A stretch of DNA of 64,000 bases from Profundibacter sp033851955. Its GTDB lineage: Bacteria; Pseudomonadota; Alphaproteobacteria; Rhodobacterales; Rhodobacteraceae. Position numbers and translations under genes: made by a program. The stretch spans positions 62,001 through 126,000 of the forward strand of contig JAWSVK010000020.1 of NCBI GenBank assembly GCA_033851955.1, given 5' to 3'. Shown in pieces: positions 61,837 through 64,000 of this stretch. Numbering within the stretch: position 1 is the stretch's first letter; each line of letters starts with the position of its first letter. A model generated the notes under the pieces. The model was not told the DNA's origin. It worked only from the letters and a program-made list of their open reading frames with translations, and ran no database searches.

Positions 61837-63618
61837 TCAGTTGCTGGTGAGTGTTACCCCAGTTGGGTGCAAAGGCTCAACCTCTGGCCGCAATCCAAGT
61901 AAAGGCGCGACGCGACGTATCATTTCAGCGGCCACAGGAACGGCTGTCCAACCGGCTGTGCGACGCGGCTTGCGACCTGACGTTTCAACTGGCTCATCCA
62001 AGGTCACGACCAACACGTATTTCGGATCATGGGCTGGAAAGACCGATGCAAACGTCGCCACAACCTTTTCTTTGTAATAGCCGCCGCTCGGTTTTGGTTT
62101 GTCGGCGGTGCCGGTTTTACCACCGACCGCATAGCCCTCAACCTCGCCAAACGAGGCCGTGCCGCGCACAACAACTTGGCGCAGCATCGAGCGCGCTTGC
62201 GCCGAGGTGCGCTCTGAGACAATGGGCTCGCCCTTACGCGGGCCGTTTTGGCGCAACAAGGTTGGTTTCACGCGATAACCACCGTTCAAAACCGATGAAT
62301 ATGCAGTCGCCAAGTGTAGCGGGCTGGTTGATAATCCGTGACCATAGGAAATCGTCATGGTCGACAGTTCTGACCAGTTTGGCGGCAACAATGGCTTGGC
62401 CCCTGCGGCTTCGATCAGCTCGATTGGCGTGGCTTCTAACAACCCAAGCGACGCCAGAAATTCGCGCTGCCGTTTGACACCGATTTTAATCGCGACGTTG
62501 GCTGTGCCAATGTTCGAGGACTTGACGATCACATCCGACATCGAAAGCTGCGCACCGTAATTGTGGAAATCACGAATACGGAATTTACCCCAGCGCAACG
62601 GGCCTTTGGTGTTGATCATCGTTGACGGGTTCACCAACCCGACCTCCAACGCCTGTGCCGCGGTGAATATTTTGAACACCGACCCCAGCTCATAAACCCC
62701 TTGTACCGCGCGGTTAAACAACGGGCTGTCCGAAGCATCACCTTCGGTCAGCACCCGCGGGCGCGTGTTCGGATCAAAATCTGGCAAGCTGACCATCGAG
62801 ACCACCTCGCCCGTGTGCACATCCATCAAAACGGCGGCCGCGCCTTTGGCGTTCATCAACTTCATGCCGCCCCAAAGCACCTCGCGGGTGGCGGCCTGAA
62901 TGGTCATATCAATTGACAGTTGCAACGGTTGGCCATCCAGCGTCGGGTCGCGCAGAAAATCGTCATAAGATTTTTCAACACCCGCCGTGCCGATCACTTC
63001 GGCAGATTGCACGCCTTCACGACCGAATGAGGCCCCACCCAGAATATGGGCGGCCAATTTGCCGTTGGGATAAAGCCGCATTTCGCGACTGCCAAACATC
63101 AGGCCAGGATCGCCAATGTCATGCACAGCTTGCATTTGCTCGGGGCTGATTTTCTTGCGAATCCAGATGAATTTACGCGATCCGGTGAACTGGCGCACCA
63201 ATTTTGCCTCGTCCAGATCGGGAAAAATCGTCACCAATTCGCGGGCGGCGCGGTTTTTGTCGATCATGTGGGGTGGCTGTGCGTATAGGGCGTGCGTGGT
63301 CAGGTTGGTGGCCAAAATTCGACCGTTGCGATCCAAAATATCGGCCCGGCCAGCGGTGATATTGGCCCCTGTGGCGGCGGCACGTGGCTCATGCGGCTCA
63401 CTCGCGGCCAAGGTCCCCATCCGCAGGCCAATCACCCCAAAAGCACAGGCAAAAAACACACCTAGAACCAACAAACGGCCCTCGGCACGCATACGAGATT
63501 TGTCGCGCATAACCTCGTGGCGGGCACGGATGTTGTCGCGTTCAATCACATCAGGGTTTTCACCTGTTGCGCGGGCTTTCAGAATTTGGGTCAGTGGGCG
63601 CAGCGGGGTTCGGGTCAT
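61837..63618 (-). CDS. ftsI: septal transpeptidase FtsI (PBP3)
   Basis: 593-residue class B penicillin-binding protein. One N-terminal membrane helix (LLVLGVFFACAFGVIGLRM), PBP dimer domain, then transpeptidase domain with catalytic Ser313 in S313-V-F-K316, SSN in KSSNIGT and KTGT at 501-504. The DNA overlaps ftsL by four bases. It cross-links septal peptidoglycan with FtsW. Confidence 0.97.
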   Translation of the reverse strand: MTRTPLRPLTQILKARATGENPDVIERDNIRARHEVMRDKSRMRAEGRLLVLGVFFACAFGVIGLRMGTLAASEPHEPRAAATGANITAGRADILDRNGRILATNLTTHALYAQPPHMIDKNRAARELVTIFPDLDEAKLVRQFTGSRKFIWIRKKISPEQMQAVHDIGDPGLMFGSREMRLYPNGKLAAHILGGASFGREGVQSAEVIGTAGVEKSYDDFLRDPTLDGQPLQLSIDMTIQAATREVLWGGMKLMNAKGAAAVLMDVHTGEVVSMVSLPDFDPNTRPRVLTEGDASDSPLFNRAVQGVYELGSVFKIFTAAQALEVGLVNPSTMINTKGPLRWGKFRIRDFHNYGAQLSMSDVIVKSSNIGTANVAIKIGVKRQREFLASLGLLEATPIELIEAAGAKPLLPPNWSELSTMTISYGHGLSTSPLHLATAYSSVLNGGYRVKPTLLRQNGPRKGEPIVSERTSAQARSMLRQVVVRGTASFGEVEGYAVGGKTGTADKPKPSGGYYKEKVVATFASVFPAHDPKYVLVVTLDEPVETSGRKPRRTAGWTAVPVAAEMIRRVAPLLGLRPEVEPLHPTGVTLTSN

Positions 63619-63962
63619 GGTTTTGCCTCCAGATCAGCCGAAACAGCGACTGGATTGGTGATGGGGCCGAGCTCAGGTGCCGGAAAGGACACCTGATCGA
63701 TCCGGCCAAATTGTTCGGGCGATAGGGGCAACAGACCCAAGCGGTCATAGTTGATATCTGCCAGTTCGCGCAGCCGTTCAGGACGGTTCAAATAGGCCCA
63801 TTCGGCGCGTAAAACGGCCAGTTTCTCGCGGGCAATGCCGATCTCGCTTTGCAGGCCTGAAACTACTTTCAACGACGCACGGGTTTTATAATTTTCCTGA
63901 TACGACCAAAAGGCCAGCCCGATGATGGCCAGCGCCGAGAGGACATAGAAAAAGCTACGCAT
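63615..63962 (-). CDS. ftsL: cell division protein FtsL
   Basis: 115-residue bitopic protein: short cytoplasmic N-terminus, membrane helix FFYVLSALAIIGLAFWSYQE, then a periplasmic coiled-coil stretch (LQSEIGIAREKLAVLRAEWAYLNRPERL) and the family-like LRELADINYDRLGLLPLSPEQ. ATG at 63962 is chosen because AAGGA lies 8-9 bases before it; an ATG at 63971 is too close to that site. It overlaps the end of rsmH by 8 bp. Confidence 0.9.
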   Translation of the reverse strand: MRSFFYVLSALAIIGLAFWSYQENYKTRASLKVVSGLQSEIGIAREKLAVLRAEWAYLNRPERLRELADINYDRLGLLPLSPEQFGRIDQVSFPAPELGPITNPVAVSADLEAKP

Positions 63963-64000
63963 TGGCGTCATCCTTGAGTGAAATTTTTGGCATGCCCAAC
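63955..64000 (-). CDS. rsmH: probable 3' end of rsmH
   Basis: The last 14 codons before TAG at 63955-63957 read LGMPKISLKDDANA, like the tail of 16S rRNA (cytosine1402-N4)-methyltransferase in this group, and rsmH is the gene expected before ftsL. Only 46 bases are inside the window. The alternative frame ending in TGA at 63968 cannot be excluded. Confidence 0.5.
   Translation of the reverse strand, partial: LGMPKISLKDDANA

Noticed and set aside
1..64000. tRNA, rRNA, CRISPR, insertion sequences or prophage
   Set aside because: No cloverleaf, repeat-spacer array, transposase, integrase or phage structural gene was seen on reading through.

Overview
The window looks like a chromosomal segment of a marine Rhodobacteraceae (Roseobacter-group) alphaproteobacterium. 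The basis is protein-level similarity recognised by eye (GatB, CobS/CobT, DUF2484 and LpxC in typical roseobacter form), MurE with a meso-DAP motif, aerobic-type CobS/CobT cobaltochelatase subunits, and moderate GC with frequent ATGA start/stop overlaps. No rRNA, tRNA, CRISPR array, transposase or integrase was seen.

Layout. 1-7.6 kb: 3' end of glmS coupled to an AlkD-like repair gene, an acyl-CoA synthetase with a small lipoprotein, moaA, and an argE/M20 peptidase pair. 8-14.2 kb: an ABC peptide-type importer (binding protein, two permeases) followed by an unusual permease-like protein that lacks the EAA coupling loop, no ATPase gene, and an exported glycine-rich beta-repeat protein. 14.2-23.5 kb: DUF3422 membrane protein, pntAB transhydrogenase, an SLT lipoprotein, gatB, DUF4177, a divergent bolA/J-domain pair and a LysE-type exporter. 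23.5-31.9 kb: an accessory patch of small and orphan genes with rpiB and an exported msrB, then cobS and cobT separated by an unrelated A/T-rich ORF, aminopeptidase P and DUF427. 32-37.4 kb: a CLC channel, an FAD-linked 2-hydroxyacid dehydrogenase, and a LuxR-type regulator fused to an alpha/beta-hydrolase domain whose catalytic Ser and His appear lost; a strongly structured non-coding element with a U-tract follows it.

37.4-64 kb is the division and cell-wall (dcw) cluster, read leftward: rsmH (3' end only), ftsL, ftsI, murE, murF, mraY, murD, ftsW, murG, murC, an APC permease, two DUF2484 genes, murB, ddl, ftsQ, ftsA, ftsZ, lpxC, bamD, recN. It is broken between murD and ftsW by three genes of mixed orientation (flavoprotein, secreted protein, dicarboxylate/amino-acid symporter). 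The genes cover the UDP-MurNAc-pentapeptide and lipid I/II steps (MurB, C, D, E, F, Ddl, MraY, MurG), septal synthesis (FtsW, FtsI), the divisome (FtsL, Q, A, Z) and outer-membrane building (LpxC, BamD).

Regulatory structure of note: two DnaA boxes plus a perfect palindrome in the ftsA-ftsZ gap, clear intrinsic terminators after ftsZ, pntB and the symporter gene, a stem-loop between binding-protein and permease genes, and two families of dispersed intergenic repeats (three copies each). Start sites were re-chosen by hand in many genes, including apparent TTG starts for lpxC and pntA.
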